NCBI GenBank assembly: GCA_017523995.1
Contig: JAFWUX010000171.1
Coordinates: 1 to 29,520, forward strand
DNA from: Oscillospiraceae bacterium
GTDB lineage: Bacteria > Bacillota_A > Clostridia > Oscillospirales > Ruminococcaceae
DNA length: 29,520 bases
Direction of reading: 5' to 3'
The notes under the pieces were generated by a model. The model was not told the origin of the DNA, ran no database searches, and saw only the letters and a program-made list of their open reading frames with translations. Made by a program: the position numbers and the translations under genes. The stretch's first letter is position 1, and every line of letters begins with the position of its first letter. This document shows positions 7,872-15,177 of the stretch, piece after piece.

Positions 7872-8524
7872 TCTGCCCTCCACACATAGCCGATTCCGTA
7901 AACTGTCTGGATGCATTCCGCGGCGCTCAGCTTTTTGCGCAGTCTGCCGACAGTCACCGACAGCGCGTTTTCATCCACGTACTCCGCGCTGTCTGTCCAG
8001 ATTCTGTCCATCAGAAACTCTCTCGCAAGTGTCTGCCCTTTGTTCTGAATCAGGAGCCGAAGGAGCTTTTGCTCGGTCTTGCTCAGTTCAATGGGCATAT
8101 TGTTTACGGAGAATTCCATTTTGTCAAAATCGAAGCTGTACTTTCCGTCAGAATAAACACCGGATGCAGGGCGAACGGTATTCCGCAGCACCTTATTGAT
8201 TCTCGCCCGCAGTACCATCAGACTGAACGGTTTGGTGATATAGTCATTTGCACCAAGCTCCAGACCGGTGACCTCATCTGTTTCGAGATCGTTTGCTGTC
8301 AGGATAATGACGGGTGTATCGGATGTCCGGCGGAGCTTTTGCAGAAAATCAAAGCCGTTTCCGTCCGGCAGATTGATATCGAGAATGATGAGATCAGTCG
8401 GCTCAGAGGGCTTGAAATCGGAAAGTCTGTATAACTGCCGAAAAGAATAGTCTTCCTGTTTCAGGGCAAGGACAATGCCGTTGTTCAATCCGCTGTCGTC
8501 CTCAATGATCGTAATATGCTTCAT
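7868..8524 (-). CDS. OmpR/PhoB-family response regulator
   Basis: This 218-residue DNA-binding regulator is the partner of the kinase that follows it with a 4-base overlap. The receiver domain (1-115) has the acidic pair EDD at 8-10, the phospho-acceptor Asp49 in LIILDINLPDGNGF, the switch Thr in LTAND and the conserved Lys in YITKPF. The C-terminal winged helix (about 125-218) contains LSKTEQKLLRLL and the recognition region VDENALSVTVGRLRKKL. The start ATG at 8524 is preceded by GAGGT. It probably controls its own operon and the ABC genes behind it; the palindrome at 6992-7009 is a candidate site. Confidence 0.95.
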   Translation of the reverse strand: MKHITIIEDDSGLNNGIVLALKQEDYSFRQLYRLSDFKPSEPTDLIILDINLPDGNGFDFLQKLRRTSDTPVIILTANDLETDEVTGLELGANDYITKPFSLMVLRARINKVLRNTVRPASGVYSDGKYSFDFDKMEFSVNNMPIELSKTEQKLLRLLIQNKGQTLAREFLMDRIWTDSAEYVDENALSVTVGRLRKKLSAAECIQTVYGIGYVWRAE

Positions 8525-8554
8525 AATGTTACCTCGCTGAAATGTGCTCCTATT

Positions 8555-8583
8555 ATTGTAGCATATCTGAGCGGAAATTGCAA
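8555..8583 (-). promoter_or_regulatory. Promoter of the two-component/ABC operon
   Basis: On the minus strand TTGCAA (8583-8578) and TACAAT (8560-8555) are 17 bases apart, about 30 bases before the regulator start codon. Confidence 0.8.
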
Positions 8584-8676
8584 GATTCGGAAACAGGAAA
8601 CGAACGATGCTGTCGGTTTCCGCTTAACGGGCTTCCTGCGCTGCCGCCTTTGTCATAAGATGATTGCTTTCTCCCA

Positions 8677-8705
8677 TTGCGTAATTTAGAAATAAGTGGT
8701 ATAAT
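8677..8705 (+). promoter_or_regulatory. Promoter of the small orphan gene
   Basis: TTGCGT at 8677-8682 and a perfect TATAAT at 8700-8705 are separated by 17 bases. The start codon lies about 50 bases downstream. Confidence 0.7.
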
Positions 8706-8753
8706 GGTAACGTAAACTTTATATAGACCGCCCGCAGAAATGAGGTGCTAAAT

Positions 8754-9119
8754 ATGATAGACAGAACGTATTATGAAGGATTTGAAGGTGCCCGGGAAAT
8801 CATCTTTACGCTTTCTGTTCCAAACAGCGAAACAAAGAGTTATGGTATCTGGGACGGCTATTTTGATTGTATCATCGAGTCGATCAAACCAACCGGACCG
8901 GTCTGGGACGGCTTTTTATATCATTATCATTTAGTGGACGGCTGGTATGACGAAGATGACTGGCAGGTTCCTGATCTCATGCTGTATTATAAACAGCTGC
9001 TGGACATTGATGAGAATCAGCTGCATTTTCCAAGAGCGAAGGAAGTACTCCGGCTACTGCGGGATATGTTTCAGCAGGCGATCGAACAAGAAGGACAGAT
9101 CACGATGAGCAGTATGTAA
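8754..9119 (+). CDS. Small acidic protein of unknown function
   Basis: I do not recognise this 121-residue protein. It has no signal peptide or membrane segment, is rich in aromatic and acidic residues (GIWDGYFDC, YHYHLVDGWYDEDDW) and ends in a probably helical segment (RAKEVLRLLRDMFQQAIEQ). Such small acidic, aromatic-rich single-gene proteins are common among immunity or accessory proteins, but no toxin neighbour is present, so this is only a possibility. The ATG at 8754 is chosen because GAGGTG (8742-8747) stands 6 bases upstream; a GTG at 8745 would lie inside that site. It has its own promoter and sits alone between two minus-strand operons. Confidence 0.7.
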   Translation: MIDRTYYEGFEGAREIIFTLSVPNSETKSYGIWDGYFDCIIESIKPTGPVWDGFLYHYHLVDGWYDEDDWQVPDLMLYYKQLLDIDENQLHFPRAKEVLRLLRDMFQQAIEQEGQITMSSM

Positions 9120-9191
9120 TCCCCGACTGTCATACCGCAAAGCGCACCGAAAAACCGCTGATAATAAAAAAGGAGGCAGTTCTGCCGCGCA

Positions 9192-9226
9192 CAAAAACAC
9201 GCCCTCTGAATCGAACAGAGGGCGTG
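9192..9226 (-). terminator. Terminator of the aldo-keto reductase operon
   Basis: On the minus strand CACGCCCTCTG (9226-9216) pairs with CAGAGGGCGTG (9208-9198), 7-base loop, followed by TTTTTG. The stem is perfect over 11 bp. The direction of the T tract shows that it ends the operon coming from the right. The rest of 9120-9302 holds nothing else I can identify. Confidence 0.85.
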
Positions 9227-9302
9227 CTTGCTATTTCATTCAGGGAACTACTGATTTTGAACTTGTGCCGGACGGTTTGCAGGCGTGCCGATCGACTGCA
9301 CT

Positions 9303-10511
9303 TTACCAGTTTTCATACCGCGTTCCCGTATGCAGCTCTGCCATTTTCTGCATTTCCGCATTGGTCAGCTCAAAATCAAAGATGCTGTAATTCTCAAGTA
9401 TATGGTCGGGATTCTGAGAACCCGGAATCGTAATATATCCTGCCTGCAGATGCCAGCGCAGAATGACCTGCGCCGAGGTCTTGCCGTGCGCTTTGGCAAT
9501 CTCCATGATTGTCTCATTGCCGAATAAATCCTGCGTATGCCCTCTGCCGCCGAACGGATACCACGATTCCACAACTGTACCGTATTTCGCAATATCCTTC
9601 TGGAATTCAGTATTCTGATAGAACGGGTGATTTTCATTCTGCACCACCGCGGGCTTGATCTCACTGCCTACGGTGACACGCTCATATTCTTCGAGGGTAT
9701 AGTAGTTGGAAATACCGATAGACCGCAGCTTGCCGTCCCTGACGCCCTGACACAGTGCCTTGTAGACCTCAGTATCCCTGCTGCCTGATTGGTGTATCAG
9801 CATCAGGTCGATGTAATCGAGTCCGAGCCTTGCAAGCGAATCATCAATCGAGCTGTACGCTCTTTCATAGTTGGAGGGCATGACCTTTGTGGTGACAAAG
9901 ACCTCCGCACGGGTGACAATCCCCTCACCGATCGCCCTCTGAATGCCCCTGCCGACGCCTGTTTCATTGCCGTAATACTGCGCTGTATCAATCAGCCGGT
10001 AGCCGTCTTTCAGTGCTTCATATACAGAGCTTTCCGCAGTATCATCGTCCTGTGTCCATGTACCAAGCCCGAGAATGGGCATTTCATAGCCGCTGTTGAG
10101 CAGTACGGTTTTGCTTTCAAAATCAAATTCGGTTGTCATGCTGCGCTGCTCCAAAATCTTTCTTTTCATCAGGCAGAGGTCCAGAACACTCCATACCCCG
10201 TCACTGTCGAGATCGTATGGTTTTCCCTGCAAATCCCCTGCTGCCGGTTTCGCAAGCAGAAAATCGCAGAGATTGCGGACATCCTGCGCAGTAAACTCGG
10301 TATCTGAGCTGCCGGTCATTTCAAATGTAACGGGCATACCGTCAGCATCCTTTTCCGCTTGTTGTGCGGCAGTATTGCTGCTGTCAGGTTGCATCCTGAC
10401 AGATGCGGTTTCACTCTGTATACTTACTGCGGAACGCCCCTCTGAGAAGCTGCCGCATCCGGTCAGCATCAGAAAAGAAACAAGAACCGCCGTCAATCCG
10501 GTTTTAATCAT
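9303..10511 (-). CDS. Lipoprotein with dockerin-like segment fused to an aldo-keto reductase
   Basis: This 402-residue protein begins with a lipoprotein signal, a hydrophobic stretch ending in the lipobox LTGC (Cys19), so it should be exported and anchored to the outer face of the membrane. Residues 25-60 are a Ser/Ala/Gln-rich linker. Residues 70-122 look like a degenerate dockerin: a first segment FTAQDVRNLCDFLLAKP without calcium ligands and a second with a proper loop, DLDSDGVWSVLDLCLMKRKI. Residues 130-402 are a full aldo-keto reductase with the catalytic tetrad Asp175, Tyr180 (DTAQYYGNE), Lys209 and His240. Such enzymes need NAD(P)H, which is not expected outside the cell, making the location odd. 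The start ATG has GGAGTATTT before it and overlaps the preceding stop by 8 bases. It is the last gene of a four-gene operon. Confidence 0.88.
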   Translation of the reverse strand: MIKTGLTAVLVSFLMLTGCGSFSEGRSAVSIQSETASVRMQPDSSNTAAQQAEKDADGMPVTFEMTGSSDTEFTAQDVRNLCDFLLAKPAAGDLQGKPYDLDSDGVWSVLDLCLMKRKILEQRSMTTEFDFESKTVLLNSGYEMPILGLGTWTQDDDTAESSVYEALKDGYRLIDTAQYYGNETGVGRGIQRAIGEGIVTRAEVFVTTKVMPSNYERAYSSIDDSLARLGLDYIDLMLIHQSGSRDTEVYKALCQGVRDGKLRSIGISNYYTLEEYERVTVGSEIKPAVVQNENHPFYQNTEFQKDIAKYGTVVESWYPFGGRGHTQDLFGNETIMEIAKAHGKTSAQVILRWHLQAGYITIPGSQNPDHILENYSIFDFELTNAEMQKMAELHTGTRYENW

Positions 10512-11067
10512 AAATACTCCTGATCACCCTTGCAGGGATGCCCACTGCGATCATATTTTCCGGAATATCCTTCGTCACCACCGAGCCTGCGCCGATGACT
10601 GCATTGTCACCGATTGTCACGCCCGAAAGAATCGTCGAGTTCGAGCCGATCCACACGTTTTTGCCGATGTGAATGGGCTTCGGTATCAGATCGTGCCGTT
10701 CTTCGGGAAGAAGCCCGTGATTCAGCGTTGCAAGCACCGTGTTGTGACCGATCAGTGCGCCGTCACCGATGAAGATGCCGCCCTGATCCTGAAATTTACA
10801 GCCCGCATTGATGAACACATTTTTGCCGAGATGAATGTTCTTTCCGCAGTCTGTGTAAAACGGAGGAAACAGCCCCACTTCAACAGGTTCACCGATCAGC
10901 TCGGACATCAGCACATTGATCTCATCAGGCGTATGACAGCGGCTGTTGATCTCCATTGTGATGCGGATTGCATCCTGACTCAGTTTGTGCATGATCTGAT
11001 GCACATTGCTCTGCGCCGTGACCTGTTTGCCGCTGTTCATCAATTCCAGAAATTCTGCTGTTGTCAT
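10504..11067 (-). CDS. Hexapeptide-repeat sugar O-acetyltransferase (Maa/LacA type)
   Basis: This 187-residue enzyme transfers acetyl from acetyl-CoA to a sugar hydroxyl, by analogy with maltose and galactoside acetyltransferases. The N-terminal 50 residues form the usual helical cap. A left-handed beta-helix follows, with hexapeptide turns such as IHLGKNVFINAG, IFIGDGALIGHN, IHIGKNVWIGSN and VTIGDNAVIGAGSVVTKDIP. The catalytic histidine is in ATLNHGLLPEER. Length and features match the family, so it should be active; the acceptor is unknown. GGAGG precedes the start ATG. The stop overlaps the next gene's start by 8 bases (ATGATTAA), a sign of translational coupling. Confidence 0.92.
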   Translation of the reverse strand: MTTAEFLELMNSGKQVTAQSNVHQIMHKLSQDAIRITMEINSRCHTPDEINVLMSELIGEPVEVGLFPPFYTDCGKNIHLGKNVFINAGCKFQDQGGIFIGDGALIGHNTVLATLNHGLLPEERHDLIPKPIHIGKNVWIGSNSTILSGVTIGDNAVIGAGSVVTKDIPENMIAVGIPARVIRSIYD

Positions 11068-11088
11068 TGCTGTTTCCTCCAGAATCCA

Positions 11089-12087
11089 TTATCTCAGATA
11101 CTCGCTGTAAAACGCTTCGAGCTTGTCGAACGGAATGACCTTTCCCTCGCCGCCGTCATAGAGATCGGTATGCGAAGCGCCTTCGATCACGAGAAGCTGC
11201 TTGTTGCCGGCATACGGATTGCCTTTGATCATATTCTCGTATGCGTCTTTGCCGAAGTAGAACGAATGTGCCTTGTCGCCGTGCATGACCATCACAGCGG
11301 AGCGAATCTCATTGCTGTACTGCAGAATCGGCATATTGATGAATGACATGCAGCCGATCTTGTTCCAGCCGCCGTTGGAATTGAGGGAGCGCGGATGATA
11401 GCCGCGTTCGGTCTTGTAGTAGGCATGATAATCCTTGACAAAATACGGCGCGTCCTCCGGCAGCGGATCAACCACACCGCCTCCAAGCTCATACTCGCCG
11501 GACTTGTAATCCCTGATACGCTGCGCGCACAGTGCCTGCTTCATGGCGAATCGCTTTTCCTCGCTGTCATCCGCATCAAAATAGCCCTTTGCGTTCACTC
11601 TGGTCATATCGTACATGGTCGAAGCAACCGTCGCCTTGATGCGGGTATCCAGTGTAGCCGCATTGATCGCCATACCGCCCCAGCCGCAGATGCCGAGGAT
11701 ACCGATGCGTTCGGGGTCAACATTCTCCTGAATGGAGAGGAAGTCCACCGCTGCCATAAAGTCTTCCGTGTTGATGTCAGGAGAAGCCATGTATCTCGGC
11801 TGTCCGCCGCTTTCACCCGTGAACGAGGGATCAAAAGCAACGGTCAGGAATCCGCGCTCTGCAAGTGTCTGCGCATAGAGACCGCTGCACTGCTCCTTGA
11901 CCGCTCCGAACGGACCGCACACAGCGATTGCGGGAAGCTTGCCGGAGGCGTTCTTCGGTGTATACAGATCGGCAGCGAGCGTGATGCCGTAGCGGTTGTG
12001 GAACGTGACCTTTTTGTGGTCAACCTTTTCGGACTTCGGGAACGTCTTGTCCCATTCCTGCGTTAAAGTCAGCATTTCGTCTTTCAT
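11089..12087 (-). CDS. Alpha/beta hydrolase with cysteine nucleophile
   Basis: The 332-residue protein is an alpha/beta-hydrolase of the group often found in gut bacteria next to oxidoreductases. The nucleophile elbow reads GICGWGGMA, so the nucleophile is Cys134 rather than Ser, as in dienelactone hydrolases. The likely acid lies in VMHGDKAHS and the histidine in GASHTDLYD. No signal peptide is present. The ATG at 12087 is chosen because GGAGGT is just upstream and the preceding gene stops one base before it; an in-frame extension to 12171 would run into that gene. The substrate is unknown. Confidence 0.88.
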   Translation of the reverse strand: MKDEMLTLTQEWDKTFPKSEKVDHKKVTFHNRYGITLAADLYTPKNASGKLPAIAVCGPFGAVKEQCSGLYAQTLAERGFLTVAFDPSFTGESGGQPRYMASPDINTEDFMAAVDFLSIQENVDPERIGILGICGWGGMAINAATLDTRIKATVASTMYDMTRVNAKGYFDADDSEEKRFAMKQALCAQRIRDYKSGEYELGGGVVDPLPEDAPYFVKDYHAYYKTERGYHPRSLNSNGGWNKIGCMSFINMPILQYSNEIRSAVMVMHGDKAHSFYFGKDAYENMIKGNPYAGNKQLLVIEGASHTDLYDGGEGKVIPFDKLEAFYSEYLR

Positions 12088-12088
12088 T

Positions 12089-12325
12089 TCAGATACCTCC
12101 GTTTTTTCTGAGTGTGTAGGTGAGAAAGTCCAAACAGTCAATGCGGTCATTATACTTGTGCACGCTGTCAAGAAGCGTCTGCCGATAGGCTTTCAGGAGC
12201 TTTTCGAGCTCTGCATATCGCTTTTCCGCAATCAGCATCAGACATTTCGATGTCATTTCATCATCGAAGCCCATATCGCGCAGATTTTCGGTCATGACCG
12301 CTGTTTTGTCGGCTGCATTTGCCAT
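12089..12325 (-). CDS. Conserved small helical protein of unknown function
   Basis: This 78-residue protein looks entirely helical. Its pattern, ENLRDMGFDDEMTSKCLMLI followed by KRYAELEKLLKAYRQTLL and a terminal DRIDCLDFLTYTLRK, recalls a small clostridial family that often stands next to MerR- or LysR-regulated oxidoreductase genes. That resemblance is from memory and no function is known. It is the first gene of the operon, with GAGGTGAG before the start, and is separated from the hydrolase start by one base, so the two are surely co-translated. Confidence 0.75.
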   Translation of the reverse strand: MANAADKTAVMTENLRDMGFDDEMTSKCLMLIAEKRYAELEKLLKAYRQTLLDSVHKYNDRIDCLDFLTYTLRKNGGI

Positions 12326-12353
12326 ATTCTCACCTCCTGTTTCCGATGGCTTT

Positions 12354-12382
12354 AGTATAGCACAAAAGCCGTGATATGTAAA
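12354..12382 (-). promoter_or_regulatory. Promoter of the small protein-hydrolase-acetyltransferase-reductase operon
   Basis: On the minus strand TTTACA (12382-12377) and TATACT (12359-12354) are 17 bases apart, with a TG two to three bases ahead of the -10. It is back to back with the LysR gene promoter, their -35 boxes lying about 28 bases apart. Confidence 0.8.
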
Positions 12383-12387
12383 ATATC
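12373..12387. promoter_or_regulatory. Candidate LysR-type operator
   Basis: The interrupted palindrome GATAT-N5-ATATC covers the -35 box of the leftward operon promoter and contains the T-N11-A spacing typical of LysR sites. It sits between the divergent promoters, where these regulators normally bind. The assignment is by position and symmetry only. Confidence 0.45.
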
Positions 12388-12409
12388 TATTTTGAATCGT
12401 CTGTCATTC

Positions 12410-12438
12410 TTGACAGGAATCGCAAAATCAGTTATAAT
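12410..12438 (+). promoter_or_regulatory. Consensus promoter of the LysR-type gene
   Basis: TTGACA (12410-12415) and TATAAT (12433-12438) are both perfect and spaced by 17 bases. Confidence 0.9.
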
Positions 12439-12465
12439 GAAAAGAAAAACAATCGGAGGTGTGCC

Positions 12466-13347
12466 GTGGAAATACGGGTCTTACGCTATTTTCTTACTAT
12501 TGCAAGAGAGGAAAACATGACACGGGCGGCGGAGCGGCTTCATATCTCGCAGCCCTCGCTCTCGAAGGAGATCAAAAAGCTCGAGGAGGAACTGGGTCAC
12601 GAGCTGTTTATCCGCACGAATAAAAGCATGCTGCTCAATGATGAGGGCATGCTCCTGCGCAAACGTGCCGAGGATATTCTCGCAATGGTGGACAAGACTG
12701 CCGAGGAGTTCAGTCAGCTTGACAACATCATCGGCGGAGAAATCCGCATCGGCTGCGCGGAGAGCCATCTCATCAAATACCTTGCACGGAGTATCAAATC
12801 ATTCAAGGAGCAGTACCCGAACTTCATCTTTCACATTTTCAGCGGCGATACCGAGCCGGTTGCGGAGCGGCTGGACAGAGGAATTCTCGACCTCGCCGTG
12901 ATCGTTGAACCGCCGAATCTTTCAAAGTACAATTATCTGTCAATTCCCGAAAGCGACAAATGGGGGCTTGTGATGCTGAAGGACAGTCCGCTTGCTGAAA
13001 AGGAATATGTGACCCTCGAAGATTTATACGGTTTGCCGCTGTTCTGCTCCGAGCAGTCAATCCGCGTGGATTTTCCGCGCTGGTGCGGCGAAAACACGGA
13101 CAGACTCAATTTTGCGGGAACCGTCAATCTCGCATACAACGGCTCTGTATTTGTGAAAGAGGGGCTGGGCTGTCTGCTGACATTTGAGCACCTGATCGAC
13201 ACGAGCAGCGAAAGCAGACTGTGTTTCCGCCCGATCAAGCCGACGCTTGAAACGAATATGTATATCATCTGGAAAAAGTATCAGATTTTTTCGCCGATCG
13301 CAGAGCTGTTTCTGAAAAGGTTAAAAGAAGATTATCACAATGCATAA
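12466..13347 (+). CDS. LysR-family transcriptional regulator
   Basis: The 293-residue length is standard for LysR regulators. The N-terminal winged helix starts at MEIRVLRYFLTIAREENMTR and continues with AAERLHISQPSLSKEIKKLE, the family signature, and a linker helix follows. Residues from about 90 form the periplasmic-binding-like effector domain (GEIRIGCAESHLIKYLARSI). The start is GTG at 12466, selected by the GGAGGTG site 6 bases upstream. The gene is divergent from the hydrolase/acetyltransferase/reductase operon, the classical arrangement in which the regulator activates the neighbour in response to a small metabolite. The effector is unknown. Confidence 0.93.
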   Translation: MEIRVLRYFLTIAREENMTRAAERLHISQPSLSKEIKKLEEELGHELFIRTNKSMLLNDEGMLLRKRAEDILAMVDKTAEEFSQLDNIIGGEIRIGCAESHLIKYLARSIKSFKEQYPNFIFHIFSGDTEPVAERLDRGILDLAVIVEPPNLSKYNYLSIPESDKWGLVMLKDSPLAEKEYVTLEDLYGLPLFCSEQSIRVDFPRWCGENTDRLNFAGTVNLAYNGSVFVKEGLGCLLTFEHLIDTSSESRLCFRPIKPTLETNMYIIWKKYQIFSPIAELFLKRLKEDYHNA

Positions 13348-13364
13348 TAAATTTGTTCCGCCTC

Positions 13365-13393
13365 TTGCTTTTGCCTGCAAAACATGGTATACT
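13365..13393 (+). promoter_or_regulatory. Promoter of the membrane protein/amidase pair
   Basis: TTGCTT (13365-13370) and TATACT (13388-13393) are spaced by 17 bases, about 45 bases before the next start codon. Confidence 0.7.
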
Positions 13394-13437
13394 AAAAACA
13401 TCAAATTATCCGCGCGTCGGAAAGGAGGACATATTCC

Positions 13438-13848
13438 ATGAAAAAGAGTATTCTGTTCTGGACGGTTATCGTGTGCGTGCTGTATCTCGCTGCACACTGG
13501 CTTCTCAATCTGAACGGATTGGAGTTCCGCATCTGGATTCGCGAACCGGTCACACTGCTGATTGCAGCAGGCGCGTTCGCCGGTATCTTTCAGCTGCTGC
13601 TGCGCATTTCAAACAAAAAAGGCAAAAATGTCTCAATCGCCATCTGGGCAGCTTCACTGATCGCGTTTTGCATTTACGGAACTTTTTTCTTTATTATGGC
13701 ACACCGTGATGAAAGATCAAGCATTACCGATTTTAACGGGAGACGCTGCGTTGTCGAACACGAACGGGTGATTTGGGATGACCGCGAACTGTACTACGCC
13801 TATAACGGATGGTTTGTGCGCGGAAAAGTGCTGCTGAACGAAGAATGA
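13438..13848 (+). CDS. Small membrane protein of unknown function
   Basis: This 136-residue protein has three predicted membrane segments, at about residues 5-24, 38-58 and 67-87, followed by a soluble C-terminal tail of about 45 residues (FNGRRCVVEHERVIWDDREL). I do not recognise a family. The start ATG has AAGGAGG at good distance. It shares a transcript with the amidase gene that starts 38 bases after its stop, but no functional link is visible. Confidence 0.78.
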   Translation: MKKSILFWTVIVCVLYLAAHWLLNLNGLEFRIWIREPVTLLIAAGAFAGIFQLLLRISNKKGKNVSIAIWAASLIAFCIYGTFFFIMAHRDERSSITDFNGRRCVVEHERVIWDDRELYYAYNGWFVRGKVLLNEE

Positions 13849-13886
13849 TCTGCGAGCGGCAAGATCAAACCGGGAGATGATGCGGA

Positions 13887-14660
13887 ATGAAGGCTGCACT
13901 GTGTCAGTTTCAAATCGAATATGAATCCAAACAGCAAAACCTGCACCGCGCTGAGCAAATGATCGAAACCGCCGCTGCAGAACGAGCAGAGATTATCTTC
14001 TTTCCGGAGATGTCCTTCACCGGCTTTTCGATGAACACGATGCTGACCGGAGAATCCGGCGGCGAGACGCTGCAGGTCATGCAGGAATATGCGCGGAAAT
14101 ATCAGATCGCAATCGGCTTCGGCTGGGTGAAGCGAAACGGCGATAAGGGAGAGAATCACTATACTGTTGTGAGCCGCACGGGCGCCGTGCTGGCGGATTA
14201 TGTCAAGATACATCCGTTTTCATTCAGCGGCGAGGACAACTATTATATCGCCGGCAGTCAGACCGCAGTGTTCCCCTTTTCCGGTCACACATTCGGATTG
14301 TTTATCTGCTATGATTTGCGCTTTCCGGAAATCTTCCGCGCAGCTGCCGGAGAGGTTGATATCATGATTGTTGCGGCGAACTGGCCGGAGAAACGCATCG
14401 CGCACTGGAACAAACTGCTCGAAGCCCGCGCGCTGGAAAATCAGTGCTGGGTGCTCGGCATCAACTGTGTCGGCAATCAGAAGAATCTGCACTATAACGG
14501 CTGCAGCCGTGCGGTCAATCCGGAGGGAGAAACCCTGGACTGCCTCTGTGACCGCGAAGGCATCATCTTCTGTGAGATACAGGATGAAGCCGCTGCCTTC
14601 CGGAACAGCTTTCCGGCATTGCAGGATCGCAGACCGGCGCTCTATAAAGAGTTGATGTAA
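13887..14660 (+). CDS. Carbon-nitrogen hydrolase (nitrilase superfamily, omega-amidase-like)
   Basis: The 257-residue enzyme has the full nitrilase-superfamily catalytic set: Glu41 in FFPEMSFTGF, Lys107 in DYVKIHPFSF and Cys141 in LFICYDLRFPEIF. The length and the sequence LRFPEIFR followed by ANWPEKR place it near omega-amidases such as YafV and Nit2, which hydrolyse alpha-ketoglutaramate or similar omega-amides. The exact substrate is not shown. It is cytoplasmic. The start ATG follows GGGAGATG. It is the last gene of its transcript, ahead of a strong terminator. Confidence 0.92.
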   Translation: MKAALCQFQIEYESKQQNLHRAEQMIETAAAERAEIIFFPEMSFTGFSMNTMLTGESGGETLQVMQEYARKYQIAIGFGWVKRNGDKGENHYTVVSRTGAVLADYVKIHPFSFSGEDNYYIAGSQTAVFPFSGHTFGLFICYDLRFPEIFRAAAGEVDIMIVAANWPEKRIAHWNKLLEARALENQCWVLGINCVGNQKNLHYNGCSRAVNPEGETLDCLCDREGIIFCEIQDEAAAFRNSFPALQDRRPALYKELM

Positions 14661-14715
14661 AAAAGCATCAGTAAAGGAAACCTACGGATACAGAATCATT
14701 GCATTCTGTTTGATA

Positions 14716-14764
14716 AAAAAAGCACTGAACAATCTGACAGCGCGTCATGGTTCAGTGCTTTTTT
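14716..14764 (+). terminator. Strong terminator after the amidase gene
   Basis: GCACTGAAC (14722-14730) pairs with GTTCAGTGC (14750-14758) and is flanked by an A run on the left and TTTTTT on the right, extending the stem to 15 bp. Confidence 0.9.
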
Positions 14765-14778
14765 GTCTTTTCAGCAAT

Positions 14779-14883
14779 TCACTTATCAAGCTCACCAATA
14801 AACTGTTTGATCTCATCAGCGACAAAATCAGGTTCAAAAACATGGATATATTATGTCCCAACTATCTCTTGAAGATATCTGCT
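14779..14883 (-). pseudogene. Short C-terminal gene relic, possibly an alpha/beta hydrolase
   Basis: On the minus strand a frame reads SRYLQEIVGT, a TAA stop (14853-14851), then YIHVFEPDFVADEIKQF and a few more residues to a TGA at 14781-14779. The two halves are in the same frame and together look like the end of a hydrolase-type domain interrupted by one nonsense codon. No catalytic motif remains. It lies in a stretch of about 400 bases (14765-15177) with no intact gene; the remainder holds only the next gene's promoter and leader. The family is a guess. Confidence 0.3.
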
Positions 14884-15057
14884 TGTTTTTTTGCCGTGAT
14901 ACTGCGTTATCAGTCAATCGCATATCGGTTCATTCTACGGTTTTTTATGTTTCTGCCCGCTTTATTCTGTGACCTCCGGAACATCTATGATAACACATTC
15001 TCAACAGATAGTCCATCGGGTTTTCCGTCAGTTTCCAGCGTTTTCATTTACACTCCA

Positions 15058-15086
15058 TTGACATTCATAGCCGCTTGTGCTATAAT
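15058..15086 (+). promoter_or_regulatory. Consensus promoter of the GltD-like gene
   Basis: TTGACA (15058-15063) and TATAAT (15081-15086) are perfect, spaced by 17 bases and with TGTGC ahead of the -10. The leader from here to the start is about 90 bases; I saw no recognisable riboswitch in it. Confidence 0.9.
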
Positions 15087-15177
15087 AAGAACACTGCAAA
15101 TTTCCGGTTACCTGTTGCTGTGAGCAGCGCAAGGATTGTGACCGCATCAGAATAAAGAATAAAAGGAGCATCCTTCC

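Noticed and set aside
10096..11346. A 416-codon plus-strand open frame opposite the reductase, acetyltransferase and hydrolase genes
   Set aside because: It overlaps three well-recognised genes in antisense and lacks a ribosome binding site or domain.
14710..15123. A 137-codon plus-strand frame in the spacer before the GltD-like gene
   Set aside because: It begins inside the amidase terminator and runs through the consensus promoter at 15058-15086. Its Phe/Leu-rich translation reflects AT-rich non-coding DNA.
15087..15177. A possible riboswitch in the leader of the GltD-like gene
   Set aside because: Only a short, bulged hairpin around TTGCTG/CAGCGCAA was seen. It matches no riboswitch class I know and there is no terminator before the start codon.
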